A DNA stretch of 64,000 nucleotides, taken from the NCBI GenBank assembly GCA_004026145.2, contig SWLE01000758.1, forward strand, positions 1 through 64,000, read 5' to 3'. The notes under the pieces are model-generated. The model was given only the letters and a program-made list of their open reading frames with translations, did no database searches and was not told where the DNA came from. The DNA comes from Takifugu bimaculatus (Eukaryota > Chordata > Actinopteri > Tetraodontiformes > Tetraodontidae). The position numbers were made by a program, and so were the translations under genes. Shown in pieces: positions 30,301 through 42,348 of the stretch; position 1 is the stretch's first letter; every line of letters begins with the position of its first letter.

Positions 30301-33300
30301 CCTGCAGCAGTACAACACCTCAGAGGAGGGACGACGTCGCCTGATTCCAGCTGTGAGGAACTGCAGGAAGGCCGAGTAAGTAAAGATTTTTGGGGCCGGA
30401 CATCGGCGTTTAAATCAACCGAGTGGATCATGTCAGGTAGCAATACCCCCTCCAGTGGTCATTCGTTCAATTCTTTATTTCCATTGCAGCGTCCATAAAT
30501 TAAAAAAACAACAACAATTAATCCAGAAATGTTCAACACTGGCTGGATATAAGTTCAAAGTTCAATCCAGACAAACCAACATAAGGCAGGAATAATAGGA
30601 GCCACAAGTTAACTTACTATCATGAAATTACTGTCATGTCATTAAATAACTTTTGTTTGTTTGTATACATCGTATTCTAACGACAGAAAAACACATTTTA
30701 ACTGATGACACGTGACTATTTTGCTTCATTTGTTCAAGGTAAAAACAGCCGGCCTCGTTGGTTTAAATGGGTGTTTTAGGTCTTTGTGGCGGTTCCGTTT
30801 GGAGCCTTTATGTGACCCACAAAGTTGTTTGAGCCTTTCCACACCCGTTAGGTGGCAACTTCATCACTAGCAACAAAAGGTGCAGTGAAATGATTTGAAG
30901 GAAAACAGGCAGATAGAACAGAAGCTGAGGGCAATCGATGCAACCAGAGACTCTGATGTCATCGATCGGATCGCTGAATTAAGACTTGACGCACGATCGT
31001 ACAAATTGTATGAAATGCAAAATATCCAAAGAGCCGATAGACAGATAAAAAGATGCACGTTTCTTTAAACCATTTGCTACAATCATTTTAAATATTGAGT
31101 AATTATGAGCTGTTCTAAAATAAGACAAATGTTGAGAATAATTCAGTTGCATTTCAGATCTGATGGTCGTTCAAACTGTTGCTCTACGGTGTTGAATTTA
31201 GCTTTTCCAGGAAATGAGCTACATTTGTGTTCAGGTAGATTCTCAGATAAGTTGATTAGAAATCCCAAAGTTTGACTCACTATTTTTGTTTCATACACAA
31301 CAGACTGTCTGGTAGTTTTCTTTCAACGAGTCATTGGGAAGTTGTGGCCTCAGCAATGACGTCAAACCCTTCTCATCTACGGGAGCTGAGCTTAATCTGG
31401 AACGAAAGCCTGACAGATGCCGGAGTAAAGTTACTGTCTTCTGCAATGATGCATCCAAACTGCAGACTGGAGACACTCAGGTCAGGAGGCCTCTGTTGGT
31501 CTTTTCTAAATTTCTTTACATTTTCTGCTTTTCTCTTCATTTTCATATTTAGAAATGTGTTTTTATTTGCCCCATTTATTGGTTTTCCAGGCTGGGTGAC
31601 TGCAGTTTATCAGAGATCAGCTGTGACTCTCTGGCCTCGGCGCTGAGGTCCAATCCCTCCCATCTGAGGGTTCTGGACCTGAGTCGGAACCAGCTGAAGG
31701 ATCCAGCAGTGAAGCTGCTCTGTTCTGGACTGGAGAGTCTAAACTGTAAGCTGGAGAATCTCAGGTCAGCTTTCTTTTATCTTCCACATAACAACTAAAC
31801 AATGAAAGGCTTCAAGATAAACTCCATTGACTTTTGTAGAAGAGAAGTGTCGTATGAATTTAAATGAGCCATTGAAAGTCAATTTTATAGATACATTTTA
31901 ACTGTGTTGTTGCTGTAATATCCCAGTTTATCAGCTCTCCTGACTCCAAGGGCCCTGATTAAATAATGAAATAAAATGAAATAATGATTTTGAGAAAGTG
32001 TAATATGACTTTTCCTCCAATAAGAGATCATTTCTTGCCATGATTCCTTATCCAGACTGAGTGGCTGCAGTTTATCAGAGATCAGCTGTGACTCTCTGGC
32101 CTCGGCGCTGAGGTCCAATCCCTCCCATCTGAGGGTTCTGGACCTGAGTGAGAACCAGCTGAAGGATCCAGCAGTGAAGCTGCTCTGTGGTGTTCTCCAG
32201 GATCCTCTCTGTAAGCTGGAGACTCTCAGGTCAGTCAGAGATGATCCAGTACTTTCCAGGTGTAACTAGTTAGACAATAAATGTTTACATGTTTGATCTT
32301 TGTTATAAACGTAGTGTTACAGTTCTCAGAAAAAAGACCACACAGGACAGATTTGCAGTATTAAATTGGTTGTGGAAATCTGTCCCATGTGAGGATGGTC
32401 ATCAATGACTAGAAAGGAAGTATCAGTTGTAGATTTGTCTTGTTTTATTTTAGGCTGGCCACAAAACCACCCAAACATTCAGACAAATCAAAAATGGTTC
32501 TTCCTGTCTTTTAAAGATCAGAAGGAAAACTAGCAAACCCAAAAGAAAGCTGCTGCAGTGTGCCATGGCCCTTCTCTACTGAGAAAAGCCATCCCAAAAA
32601 AGAGAAAAGCCCAAGTGTGAAGTGAGCACCCTGTTAAACCTTGGTACCGAAAGCCTGCAGTCATTCTCATCTTAGGTGGCTTCATTCCAGCCAGAAGCCC
32701 AAACCTGCCTCCCTCTTAAAGGGGCAGCAGGTCAGTCCAACCACAGAAACCTTCATGAAGATCTGGAGCTTTCAGCATCCACAATTGTTGCACCTCACTT
32801 CCATTGGAGTCCAAATCAGAAGTCAACAAGTTGATTCTACACCGATTCTACACAATGCAACCATTTTAAAAATGTTTCCATGCAGAAGTTTTCACGAATT
32901 TTTATATAAATCTGTTTGTTCATCGCCTCCTTCTTTTGTAATGATCATTAAAGAAAATGACCTTATTTGAGTTTTTCTCCTCACAAATATGACTTTCTAT
33001 GAACGATGCAATAAATGCAGCTTGCAATCTAAGACAATATGGAAGTATGTGTATATAATAGTAGTGGAAGTAGCTCATAAAATAATACATTTTCTCTTCT
33101 AATCGAATCTTTCTATGTTATTAAAGAAAAACCTGCTCTTAGTCAACAAAATCTAAGACATCAGCCAAAAATCCTAATTTTATACAATATAATATACAAC
33201 AGTAGAGAAGACTCTTTCTGCAGAGACACTGGTGGCAGGAATGCAGAAGTATCACTTGCTCAACTTGGAAGGTGGAGCAGAAACCACCAGCTGAGAAGGT

Positions 33301-35330
33301 CCTCAGCGAGAGGAAGTGGTGGAGAACCATGAAACTTGCTCAGCTCCACCTCAGCTCCAGAGACGGGCTGAGCTGGAGCTGTGGCACCAGGTATCGCCCA
33401 GAAGAGCCTCCAACAAACAAGCTCTTCTCTTTGGAGGAGAGGGCTTTGAATCTCAGCTCAGTGTGCTTGTCTCTAGTAGGTGGCAGCTGCACCTTTTCCT
33501 GAGGTCCTTGTTGATGCCCTGAGGGGAATTGATGCTCCTGCAATGTTTTCTGGCAGCATTGAGCTTGCAGTGGGGCAATCAAACACACTGTGGGGTGGCT
33601 CTCTTTCCTTCTCTCATCTGGAGAACAAGTGACACCAGCTGCCAATCATTGTTGGAGAAATGTGCAGTCAGGGGAACGATGCGTCCAGACTATAGCCACC
33701 CTTCCAGCATCCAGCAGTGTCTAAAACCTTTGATTTGGTTTCACCAGAGAGTGTAGGGATTGCAGGGTCGCTGCAGCATCGCCCACAAGCTGTCAGGAGT
33801 GGGTCGCTTTGTCCCAACTCCTGACAAGAGTTGAGCTATTGAGAAATGTGGTTTCACAAACTTGGAAGGTATTTTGACCCACACACACTTTACATACGGT
33901 GTAGATCTTGTCCAACCGCCCTGAAAGAACCCAAAATACGAACATACGGCAGATAAGCCGGTGCAGGACCAGAGGTTTGTTGCTTGTAAGCTGTGTTTTG
34001 CTCTGGTACATGTTGATTTTTATTTGTCTTCTCTCAAAATAATTGTTATTTTAGACTAAGTCGCTGCAGTTTATCAGAGACCAGCTGTGATTCTGTGGCC
34101 TCAGCTCTGAAGTCCAACCTCTCCCATCTGAGGGTTCTGGACCTGAGCTACAACAAGTTGCAGGATTCAGGAGTGAAGCGGCTCTGTTCTGGACTGGAGA
34201 GTCCAAACTGTAAACTGGAGAGGCTCAGGTCAGTCTTCATTTTTCTACCTATATACCAGCTGCTAAGATGGTGAAGTGAGGCTGTTCTCAACACTGCTGT
34301 GATGCACCACATTAAAAAAATTCCTTGTAATATCGTGAATTCAGGTCTGACCCAACTAAGAACTAACGTAGGTTTAGTTCTGACGCAGATAACATGCAGA
34401 CCTGCACCGTATAACCTCATCCTGCATTTTTCAGATTGATTAACTGCAGCTTATCAGAGATCAGCTGTGACTCTCTGGCCTCGGCGCTGAGGTCCAATCC
34501 CTCCCATCTCAGAGAACTGGACCTCAGCTTCAACAATCTACAGGATTCAGGAGTGAAGCTGCTCTGTGGTTTTCTCAACTTTCCAAACTGCCGACTGGAA
34601 ACTCTGAGGTAAACACCATTCTCAAAAATGTCCATTATTCCATCCGAGGGTCCTCACACTTTCTGAGTGTGTGTGTTGTGCCCAGTTCCTTCAGGAGGGA
34701 GGGCCACACGGGGACCACTTATTCATGATAAATTGATTTAAGGACAATGAAAAAGCCGACAGATGGTAACCAAAATTAGACAAAACTAGGTGAGGGTGCC
34801 TGGTAGACACCAGCCAACGAGGAGGGAGATGGTGAGGGAGACAGGAAGTCATCTAAGACAGGTTGTGCCTTTAAAGATGAGCCACAGGTGAGATGGATCT
34901 CCATGATGAGATGGGAGGGAAAGAGGTGGGGAGAACCTGGGAAGAGTGAGGGCCAGAACAATATATATTCTCCTTTGGAACAGTGCAAACCTGAGAGGTT
35001 GGAATTGTGGTAATTACATATTACTATCATTTTTGAACCTGTAACTAAATTAAATATTTACAGATCATGCCTTTGATTAATGTTTCAGATTAATACTGGT
35101 TTCACTTATAACCTTATAAAAGTTTCCCTTCTTTATTTAGATTATGGTACTGCAGCTTATCAGAGATCAGCTGTGGCTCTCTGGCCTCGGCGCTGAGGTC
35201 CAATCCCTCCCATCTCAGAGAACTGGACCTGGGTTGGAACCAGCTGCAGGATTCAGAGCTGAAGCTGCTGTCTGATCTCCTAGAGAATCCACACTATGGG
35301 CTGGAGACATTGAGACATGGCTGGTGGTAG
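27265..35330 (+). CDS. NLR copy B: FISNA-NACHT-LRR receptor (NLRC3-like), apparently intact
   Basis: Predicted cytosolic NLR sensor, sister to copy A. Inferred exons: 27265-27380 (first exon), 27984-28085 (second N-terminal repeat), 28356-28468, 28569-30375 (FISNA-NACHT), LRR exons 31304-31480, 31591-31764, 32056-32229, 34055-34228, 34435-34608 and 35141-35330 with TAG. Phases match throughout and the sum is 3,201 nt, or 1,066 aa. Compared with A it lacks six residues before CFVHLSIQEFLAAVY and differs strongly just after that motif. Ends LRHGWW, with no B30.2. The start at 27265 is chosen because its phase-2 donor fits the next exon exactly. A start at 27985 would give 1,027 aa. Confidence 0.85.
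27509..27840. other. Conserved block of unknown role (copy B)
   Basis: Same block as 9232-9545, here inside the intron between the first exon and the second N-terminal repeat. Open on the minus strand for 76 codons and on the plus strand for 96. Product unknown, possibly none. Confidence 0.35.
27984..28085 (+). CDS. NLR copy B, N-terminal repeat exon
   Basis: MDEDRAESTVPSRVSLKSDH to RSSDQM, with R replacing the usual C after PS. Acceptor TTTCCTCAG, donor GTAAGA. Confidence 0.8.
28356..28468 (+). CDS. NLR copy B, linker exon
   Basis: Acceptor TTTCACAG, better than the CATAG of the other copies. Frame ERGEHILSNWDQSAPPG to EMKPKQ, donor GTAAAA. Confidence 0.75.
28569..30375 (+). CDS. NLR copy B, FISNA-NACHT exon
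   Basis: Same domain order as copy A: FISNA (LLNTIYTELYITEG, HEVRQLE), Walker A GVAGVGKT near 28856-28879, Walker B LLFIFDGLDES near 29069-29101, LIWITSRPAAA, CFVHLSIQEFLAAVY, RNCRKA at the donor. An 18-nt in-frame deletion relative to A, C and D removes residues before CFVHLS (near 29748). Frame open throughout. Confidence 0.93.
31304..31480 (+). CDS. NLR copy B, LRR exon 1 (177 nt variant)
   Basis: LSGSFLSTSHWEVVASAM, ELSLIWNESLTDAGVKLLS, CRLETLR. Shared only with copy A. Confidence 0.8.
31591..31764 (+). CDS. NLR copy B, LRR exon 2
   Basis: 174 nt, LGDCSLSEISCDSLASAL, VLDLSRNQLKDPAVKLLCS, CKLENLR. Phase 2 at both ends. Confidence 0.88.
32056..32229 (+). CDS. NLR copy B, LRR exon 3
   Basis: 174 nt, LSGCSLSEISCDSLASAL, VLDLSENQLKDPAVKLLCG, CKLETLR. 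Confidence 0.88.
32230..34054. other. Long intron between LRR exons 3 and 4 (copy B)
   Basis: Equivalent to 16254-18002. It retains the segment lost from copy A near 33320-33410. No recognised gene. Confidence 0.55.
34055..34228 (+). CDS. NLR copy B, LRR exon 4
   Basis: 174 nt, LSRCSLSETSCDSVASAL, VLDLSYNKLQDSGVKRLCS, CKLERLR. Frame intact. Confidence 0.88.
34435..34608 (+). CDS. NLR copy B, LRR exon 5
   Basis: 174 nt, LINCSLSEISCDSLASAL, ELDLSFNNLQDSGVKLLCG, CRLETLR. Confidence 0.88.
35141..35330 (+). CDS. NLR copy B, terminal LRR exon
   Basis: LWYCSLSEISCGSLASAL, ELDLGWNQLQDSELKLLSD, ENPHYGLETLRHGWW and TAG at 35328-35330. Confidence 0.85.
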
Positions 35331-36264
35331 CCAGTCAACTCCCGCTCATCTGCTGCATCACTCACTGACCACTGGTGAAGAGCATCTGTGGAAACATCTG
35401 CCGTCTACTCCGTCCATAGATGAAAAATTCAGTTTTTAAAAAGCGCTGGTGGACTTTCAGGAGATCAGTCGATGGTCGACAAAGCAGAAGCAGCTTCGCC
35501 TTGAAGTTAAATTAGTTCCTGGTATCACACAATGCATCTTTATAAAGTTCTAAATGGCTCCTCGGCCACTCTTAGAAGCATGAAAACATTCTCTTAATTG
35601 TCTCTTCAAATGTCTGTATTATACGTTACTATTTTACATCATGCCTTCAGAATCTTTAGGGTTTAGTATTTACTGTCTCTGTGACATGGAGCATTGGAAT
35701 ATTTCAGCTGCAGCCAGCAAAAACCCATCAGAATGACGGCTATCGGTGGGAACCGCAGCTCATTTGACTTTAGTCAATCTGGTAAATGTTATATGATTTA
35801 TTGCAATCTAATAAAAACAACTAATAAATGTGGGAAATAGGAAATAAAAAGAAGCAAAATGACCAAATAAAACTTCCATGAATACTGTAAATTTAAAGAT
35901 GTCAAGAATGGAATATCAGCTTAAATAGAATCAAACATAAAGTGAAAAGGCCTCCTTTAAGTTTACTGCAAAAATAAACACAAAATCAAGAGCGACACGT
36001 GCCAAAAACATCTCATTCTCTCTTCTGTCTCCACTCATTCTTTTATATTCTATTAAGATAATGGGGACGGGGTCGTGTGATAACACAACCTAATTGGGGA
36101 CTATATTTTTGTTGCAAGAACTTTGGCTCTTCAGAAGTTTCTATGTTGGCTTCCACAGATTGTGCATCCACTAGAAACTCAGTGTTTTTGAGGAACTACC
36201 AGGAGTGGCTGGAGTGGAGGCCAATGACGCTATAGCTACATATAGGTACATATAGATCACCGTT
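35331..36264 (+). other. 3' flank of copy B
   Basis: Conserved post-stop sequence, as after A and C, ending abruptly where an LTR-like element begins. No gene. Confidence 0.6.
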
Positions 36265-36872
36265 TGTCACAGCTCTATTTCCCCAGTTCCCTCCTGTCCC
36301 CCTGCCTCTGCTCCACTCACCTGCAGCACAGGTGCAGCTCATTCCCAACCAGCCCTGCTATCAGCCTCCCCTGCACTCTTACTCTTTGCCAGATTGTTCT
36401 TCTGCTTTGATGCGAGACTTTCCAGCGTTATTTCCCTGCTGGATTACCTGTTACCGACCCTGCCTGTCTTCGTTCTGCCTGCCTCGCCTGTTCCCTGGAC
36501 AACCTACCTGCTTTCTGCCCCTGACTACGACTTCTGCCTCAGCATTTCTGGTTCCTGTCTGCTCGCCAGGTTTTGACTTCTCCGCCTGGCCCCGACTTCG
36601 CTGCTGCTCGTCCCCAGTCTGCTCCGCTACATCGTCAGCCTCCTCTCCTGTAAGCCCCTTTCTGCCACTCCTTCCCGCTGTCAGCGGAACTGCACAGTTC
36701 CGAGGATTTACATCCTTCCCCCTTGGTTCCGCATTCCGGCTCTGCTCGACCCACTCCCCGAGCCTGCAACCCATAGACTTTGTGTGGGCCCTGAGCCTGA
36801 AGAACGGACTATTTCCTGTGTTTCCTTGTCTGCCTGAGTTCCTGTTTGCCCGTGTGCTAATAAAAGTCATTA
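36265..36872 (+). mobile_element. LTR-like element, 3' truncated
   Basis: Begins TGTCACAGCTC exactly at a site that is uninterrupted in copy A (near 20212). It has the C/T-rich body and CTAATAAAAG signal (near 36859) seen in the 10127 LTR family. The expected CA end is missing because the sequence passes into the shared spacer at about 36873. The long open frame across it is not a gene. A related fragment lies on the minus strand at 53280-53527. Confidence 0.6.
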
Positions 36873-37298
36873 CCAGAGGAACTCTTTTATTGGGGGCAGA
36901 AAAGGTACATTTTTACCTCGTAAAATTCAGTCAAAAGAGCACTAAAAGCATGAATAAACTGAATCATTTAGATTCTAATGACATAAGCTGGAGCTCCTAC
37001 AGTTACAGCCCATAATGAGACTGCAACTGTTCCTGTGAAAGGTAACTTTTATACAGTTTACGTTCTTCAGATTTCTGTCAAATTTCAATGAAAACATTCA
37101 CGTTAATGGATATAATAGAAATCTGTTACACATCATGGATCAGTCAGTAATCTTGGACAACAGCAACGTTTAATCCTGGATCACTGCTCCATATATTTAA
37201 ATGAACAAAGACGGCTGATACTGATTTAAGGCAGAATTTGTGCATTTTGATGATCACATTCATCGGATTTTTAACCACTGATGGAAACATCCTGATTC
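36873..37298. other. Spacer shared with the copy A unit
   Basis: Matches 2741-3168. The chrnd and lasp/nebl blocks expected before it are absent, apparently deleted together with the LTR end. Confidence 0.55.
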
Positions 37299-38859
37299 AT
37301 TTAAATCAGGGGTGTCAAAGTCAAATGGACGGAGGGCCAAATAAAAAATGTAGCTCCAAGCCGAGGGCCAGACTGATCCAATGTTCATTGGAAAATTTAA
37401 AATGACCGCATATAGTCTCGCGCAGGGGTCACCGACCTTTTTGAGACCGAGAGCTACTTCCTGGGTACTGAATAATGTGAAGGGCTACCAGTCTGATACA
37501 CACTTCTGAAATAGCCAATTTGCTCAATTTACCTTTAACTAAATGTTGTTATTAATAGTTAATGATATTCATCTCTGCAAAGACACTGATCATGTTAATG
37601 ATTTCTCACAATCAATATCAATATATATATAACAAATCATGAATTACTTTGCACCACGTTTGTACAAATAATAAATCACGTAAAATACAAAAATAAACTT
37701 TCAGATTTTAAAATAAACCTGATTACGTTTTGAACTTCACACTCAAGTCTGCAGATTTTTTCACATTAACATTTTAACATAAACAATTGTTCCATTTTAC
37801 AAACACATTTAACAAATTCTGAAGGAGACACCAAATCTGGTGTCCGTTTCTTTGTCCGTTGGGGGGAAGCCTGGCGTTGCTGCGGTTACCAGTGTGTTGT
37901 CCTCTGGTGGGGAACTTGACAGTGCAGCTCTGAGTGAGTCTGGCAGATGTGCATCAGTGAGGCCTGTTCTGTGTTGGTTCTTGATGAAGTTCATGTCAGA
38001 AAAGGCTGATTCACAAAGAGAGGTCGAACCAAAAAGGCTTGCAACCTTCACAGCTGCTGTACATACACCACTGTACTTTTCTGTGTCAACAAGGCACCAA
38101 AAGTTTGGTGCAGCCTGAGAGGCTTTGAGCTGCAGCTCATTTCACAATGTTCCAATTTCAATTAGCATCTGTGCAGCATCCAGGCTGAAGGTTGCACTGA
38201 ACTGCTGAGCAATGCCTGATATGTCCACGTTCATGAAAGGGTTAGAAATGAAGGACACACATGGCTCAAGCTGATCCAGGTCCCAAAACCTGTTCTCAAA
38301 CTCTTGCCCAAGTCTTTTTATGAGCTGAGAGCACTTTTCTGCGCTTTAGTCCAAAGCCTCACATGCAGAAGCGTTGTCTCTCAGCACCATCTGCACAGAG
38401 GGGAAGTGCAGCACCTTTTGTCTGTAAATGCATCGAGAAAATGTTCATCTTGGCTTTAGATGCATTTACAGCACTGATCCTATCAGCAACAGTCTCACCT
38501 TTGCCTTGCAGCTCCCAGTTCAAACTGTTCTGTTTCCCAGTAATGTCCGTTAAAAATGCAAGGTCCAGTGTCCAGCCAGTGTCCTCCAGCAGCGCGGCGT
38601 CTTCCCCTCTGGACTGCATGAACTCTTTTATTTCACTCAAAAGGGACAAAAAAGGAAGCAAAATCCGCCCCCTGCTGAGCCATCGGATTTCTGTGTGTAG
38701 CAGCAGGTCACCATATTCAGCTGGCAGCTCCTCCAACAGAACCTTGAATGTTCTGAGCTGTTTGGCTCTGGAGCGGATGCTGTTTCTGATCTTCACCACA
38801 GGAGTCATCACGTGCTCAAAGCCCATCGCTCTGGCACATGAGGCCTACAGACAGCAGGA

Positions 38860-39030
38860 GCCCCGTCTGTAGTGGGCCGCTCACAGCGGGAGCCCCGTCT
38901 GTAGTGGGCCGCTCACGGCGGGAGCCCCGTCTGTAGTGGTCCGCTCACAGCGGGAGCCCCGTCTGTAGTGGGCCGCTCACGGCGGGAGCCCCGTCTGTAG
39001 TGGGCCGCTCACGGCGGGAGCCCCGTCTGT
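38860..39030. repeat. 32-bp tandem repeat inside the nested hAT
   Basis: About five units containing GGGAGCCCCGTCTGTAGTGG and GCCGCTCACGGC, with A/G and G/T variants. Confidence 0.85.
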
Positions 39031-39090
39031 CGTCACTGATACCAGCTTTTCCAGCGGCACTTTTTTCTCCAGCAAAAACTCCTTCACCGC

Positions 39091-39488
39091 GTTATATATG
39101 TCAACTCCCCTCGTTATATGTGTCAACTCCCCTCGTTATATGTGTCAACTCCCCTCGTTATATTTGTCAACTCCCCTCGTTATATGTGTCAACTCCCCTC
39201 GTTATATTTGTCAACTCCCCTCGTTATATGTGTCAACTCCCCTCGTTATATATGTCAACTCCCCTCGTTATATATGTCAACTCCCCTCGTTATATGTGTC
39301 AACTCCCCTCGTTATATATGTCAACTCCCCTCGTTATATGTGTCAACTCCCCTCGTTATATATGTCAACTCCCCTCGTTATATGTGTCAACTCCCCTCGT
39401 TATATATGTCAACTCCCCTCGTTATATATGTCAACTCCCCTCGTTATATGTGTCAACTCCCCTCGTTATATGTGTCAACTCCCCTCGT
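39091..39488. repeat. 22-bp tandem repeat inside the nested hAT
   Basis: About 18 units of GTTATATRTG followed by TCAACTCCCCTC, with ATG/GTG/TTG variation at one position. All three plus frames stay open through it, which gives spurious long open frames. Confidence 0.95.
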
Positions 39489-42348
39489 AGTTGTCTTTAG
39501 GGGCAGGAGTGTGAGAAGTTCTTCTCTTGTGGAGAAAGAAACTTTCGTGGTGAAAATGATGTGTCTTCTTTCTTTTTTCTGCCATCTTTTTATGGGTCAG
39601 TCATCTCCACGTTTTGGCTGCGCCCGCTCGGCTGTTTGGTCGTAGCGATCTGCGTAGACGCTACGTTTTGGTCATGCACATCATACTGACCTTTGAACTA
39701 TACTAGGTCAAAGTTAATTTATATTAAACATTTTTTTAAATATATTGTTATTTCCAGTTTATGTGTAAGTGTGATTTAAACAAGAATTGCAAACAAAATA
39801 AATTAGATACAGCTCATTGGTAAGTGGTGCTATTTGAGCTATTTTTAGAACAGGCCGGTGGGCGACTCGTGGTTCTGACGGGCGACCGGGTGCCCGCGGG
39901 CAACGTGTTGGTGACCCCTGGTCTAGTGAAGCAAACTGAACCAACTGAAAACCTAACAAATATTTTACAATATGATCAGATAAATAAAGCAATAGTTTCT
40001 TATGGCTCTGTCAGTCATTTTTAATTTTCAAGGGGCACAAATGACAAATTTGCTTTCTATAAAATCCCCATAACATGAACATTAAATGAATGAAGCGGTA
40101 TTATTCAAGGCACCATCAGTAGATTTTCTCATTTAGCAAAAGTGGGCTAAATTTACTTCAAAAAAAAAAATTATAACAGCAATTTTCTATCATTCACTCA
40201 ACTGAAATATTTTTAGAACATAATTGGATTGAAACACAATAACATAAAGTGCAAAAATCTATTCACCAAAAACAACACTTTCTTCAAGGAAAAGGCACAT
40301 GTGCAGTGAAAAATATTGAACTTTTAAACTTGAGCTGAGTAATAATTGTAAATGTGTTATTGCAGCTTAATGTTCACTTGTCTGAGGCTGATACTTGGTG
40401 GTGTCTCATCTTTTGGACGAGTTCATCAATGTTGGGGGTCCGGCTCTGAGCTGAGGAACTCCTCACAATTGAGTGAAGGTGTTCAGCAGGAAGTCCACTT
40501 CTGTGTGATGTTTTGTTCAGCTTCATCAAAGAAAGCAGTTGTTCCCGCAGGTCTGTGCTGCCCAACACAGGCAACGTTGGAGCAGCCTGGATGTGTGTCG
40601 GGGAGGAAACGGGCAAACTCCGCAGCACCCACTGCCCCATGTGTTGCCTTCAGGGCATCACTGCATTGGAGCTCAATCACCTCCATTTGGAGCTTTGGTG
40701 CTGAGCTTTCCACCTCAACCTCAAACGGACGGCTGAGCAGTTCAAACCTGCTTTTCGGTGCTTTTAAGTCAGTGACTCGGCGTGGGAAGTCAACGGCGAG
40801 AACACTCATTTAATCAGCAAACTGTGTGCTCAGGAACACGCTGGTAGAGAGCTTCTCTTTCAGGGTCTGGCAGCTGGGAAAGTGGCTCAAGTTTCCTTTG
40901 TGCATCTGTGCCTCCCACAGAGTGCGTTTGGTTCTAAAGGCCTTCACTGTACTGTACATATCAGAGGGGACACCACCCCGACCCTGCAGCTGCAGCTTCA
41001 TTGCATTCAGATGACTCGGAATGTCCCACAGAAAAGCCGTTTCACACAAGAACCTTTGGTCTGGGAGCTGAGTCGTGTCTTTCCCTTTGCTGTCCAAGAA
41101 CATCCGATCTCCTCAGGAAGCTGGAAACATCTCTGCAGCACCTTTCCCTGGCTTAGCCATCGCACCTCAGTGTGAGGGGGCAAATCACCACGCTGCGTTT
41201 GCCACTGGCTCAGAAACGCCTTGAACTGGCGCTGAATTAAACCTTTGGCTCTGATAAAGTTCCCTGCGTGCGTGATGGTGAACATTCCATGTTCCATGTT
41301 CAGGGCTTCAGCACACAAGGATTCCAGGTGTATGATGCAATGATGAGCTGTCAGTTCAGCCGTAACGTTCTCCTCCTGCATCTTCTCCCGTATCTTGGCC
41401 ACCAGTCCACTCCTGTGTCCACACATGGCAGCTGCTCCGTCTGTTGTCCAACCCACCAGTTTTTCCCGAGGCAGCTCCATCTCATTTCCACATCTTGACA
41501 CCTCTTCATACAAATCCTGTCCTGTGGTTGTGCCGTGCACAGGACGTAACGCCAGAAGCTCCTCTGTCACGTTGAGGCTGGAGTCCCCTCTAATGTCGCT
41601 GCTCTCATCCACAGCCAGGGAAGATGCCATGAAATCTTTCCCCTTTTTCTCCAGCTGCTCTTTTAGATTGAGGGACAACAATGGTGTTTCTGCTCAGGCT
41701 CCCGTTTCAAAAGAGTCGCCTTTTGTCTGGGCAAATTTGCTCACAAACTTTGAGCATGCAGTGTTTGATGGAATCCCCCTCTGGAAATGGCCGGGCTGAT
41801 TGAGCGATCTCTTCTGCCAGAATCAAACTGGCCTTGACAGCAGCCTCGCTTTGAGGTTTGGCTTTTCTGAACAGAGCCTGTCCAGATTTGAGGCCTGGTT
41901 TTAACTCCTCAACCTTCTGTAGCTTTTGTTCCATGTCCATATTCTTGTCTTTGTCCGCGTGTTTAGTTTCATGATGCCGTCTCAGATGATATTCTTTCAT
42001 TACCGCCACCCTTTCTCCACTCAGAAGACACCCAGGTTTCCCAGCTGCCTCCGTGAACATGTGCTCCCACTCCCACCTTGTTTGAACCCCCGGTTCTCAG
42101 TGTCCACCTTCTGTTTTGCCATTTTATGGGTATCTGAAAGTTAACTTTTGCTGTTATGCTAATGACTACTGATAAATAATGAAATGAAGCCACCTCCCGC
42201 TCAGACTGTCACCGTTGCATTGTGGGAAATGTAGTATTGGCCTGTGTAAAACATCTGCGGCCTGCAGGCCGGTTCTAATAATAAATCAATATCATCCCGG
42301 GGGCCATAGAAAACCCTCGACCTTGATTCTGACATATGAGCTTTAAAT

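Larger units (their letters stand above)
37423..39920 (-). mobile_element. Nested hAT element with TIRs and 8-bp target duplication
   Basis: Inverted ends CAGGGGTCACC (37423) and GGTGACCCCTG (ending 39920). Flanks GTCTCGCG (37415-37422) and GTCTAGTG (39921-39928) are a diverged 8-bp duplication. Copy A has the empty site at about 3281. Minus-strand coding remains: 38826-38359 (EIRWLSRGRILLPFLSLLSE, LAFLTDITGKQNSLN) and the C-terminal hAT dimerisation part at 38051-37809 (SLFGSTSLCESAFSDMNF). The N-terminal half is replaced by tandem repeats, so the element is non-autonomous. Confidence 0.85.
37307..42340 (-). mobile_element. Degenerate hAT transposon (GTF2IRD2/ZBED-like), copy 2, interrupted
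   Basis: Paralogue of 3177-5711 with the same 5' end CAGGGGTGTCAAAGTC and the same flanking ATTTAAAT (37299-37306) and CTTTAAAT (42341-42348). Subtracting the nested insertion leaves about 2.53 kb, equal to copy 1. Minus-strand frames: N-terminus 42060-41707, core 41681-41007 (longer than in copy 1; VDESSDIRG, GWTTDGAAAMCG, EVRWLSQGKVL), C-terminal pieces 41103-40483. Frames are still broken between parts. Confidence 0.8.

Noticed and set aside
36332..37015. 227-codon plus-strand open frame rich in P, S, L and C
   Set aside because: It lies across a C/T-rich LTR-like element and continues into shared spacer. No domain, and not kept in the related 53280-53527 copy.
39000..39645. Three overlapping plus-strand open frames of 130-175 codons
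   Set aside because: They are translations of the 22-bp tandem repeat in all three frames. Composition is purely periodic with no gene-like features.
41007..41681. Possible domesticated hAT-derived gene
   Set aside because: The frame is longer than in the 4433-5023 copy but is still separated by stops from the N- and C-terminal parts. No host-gene features.
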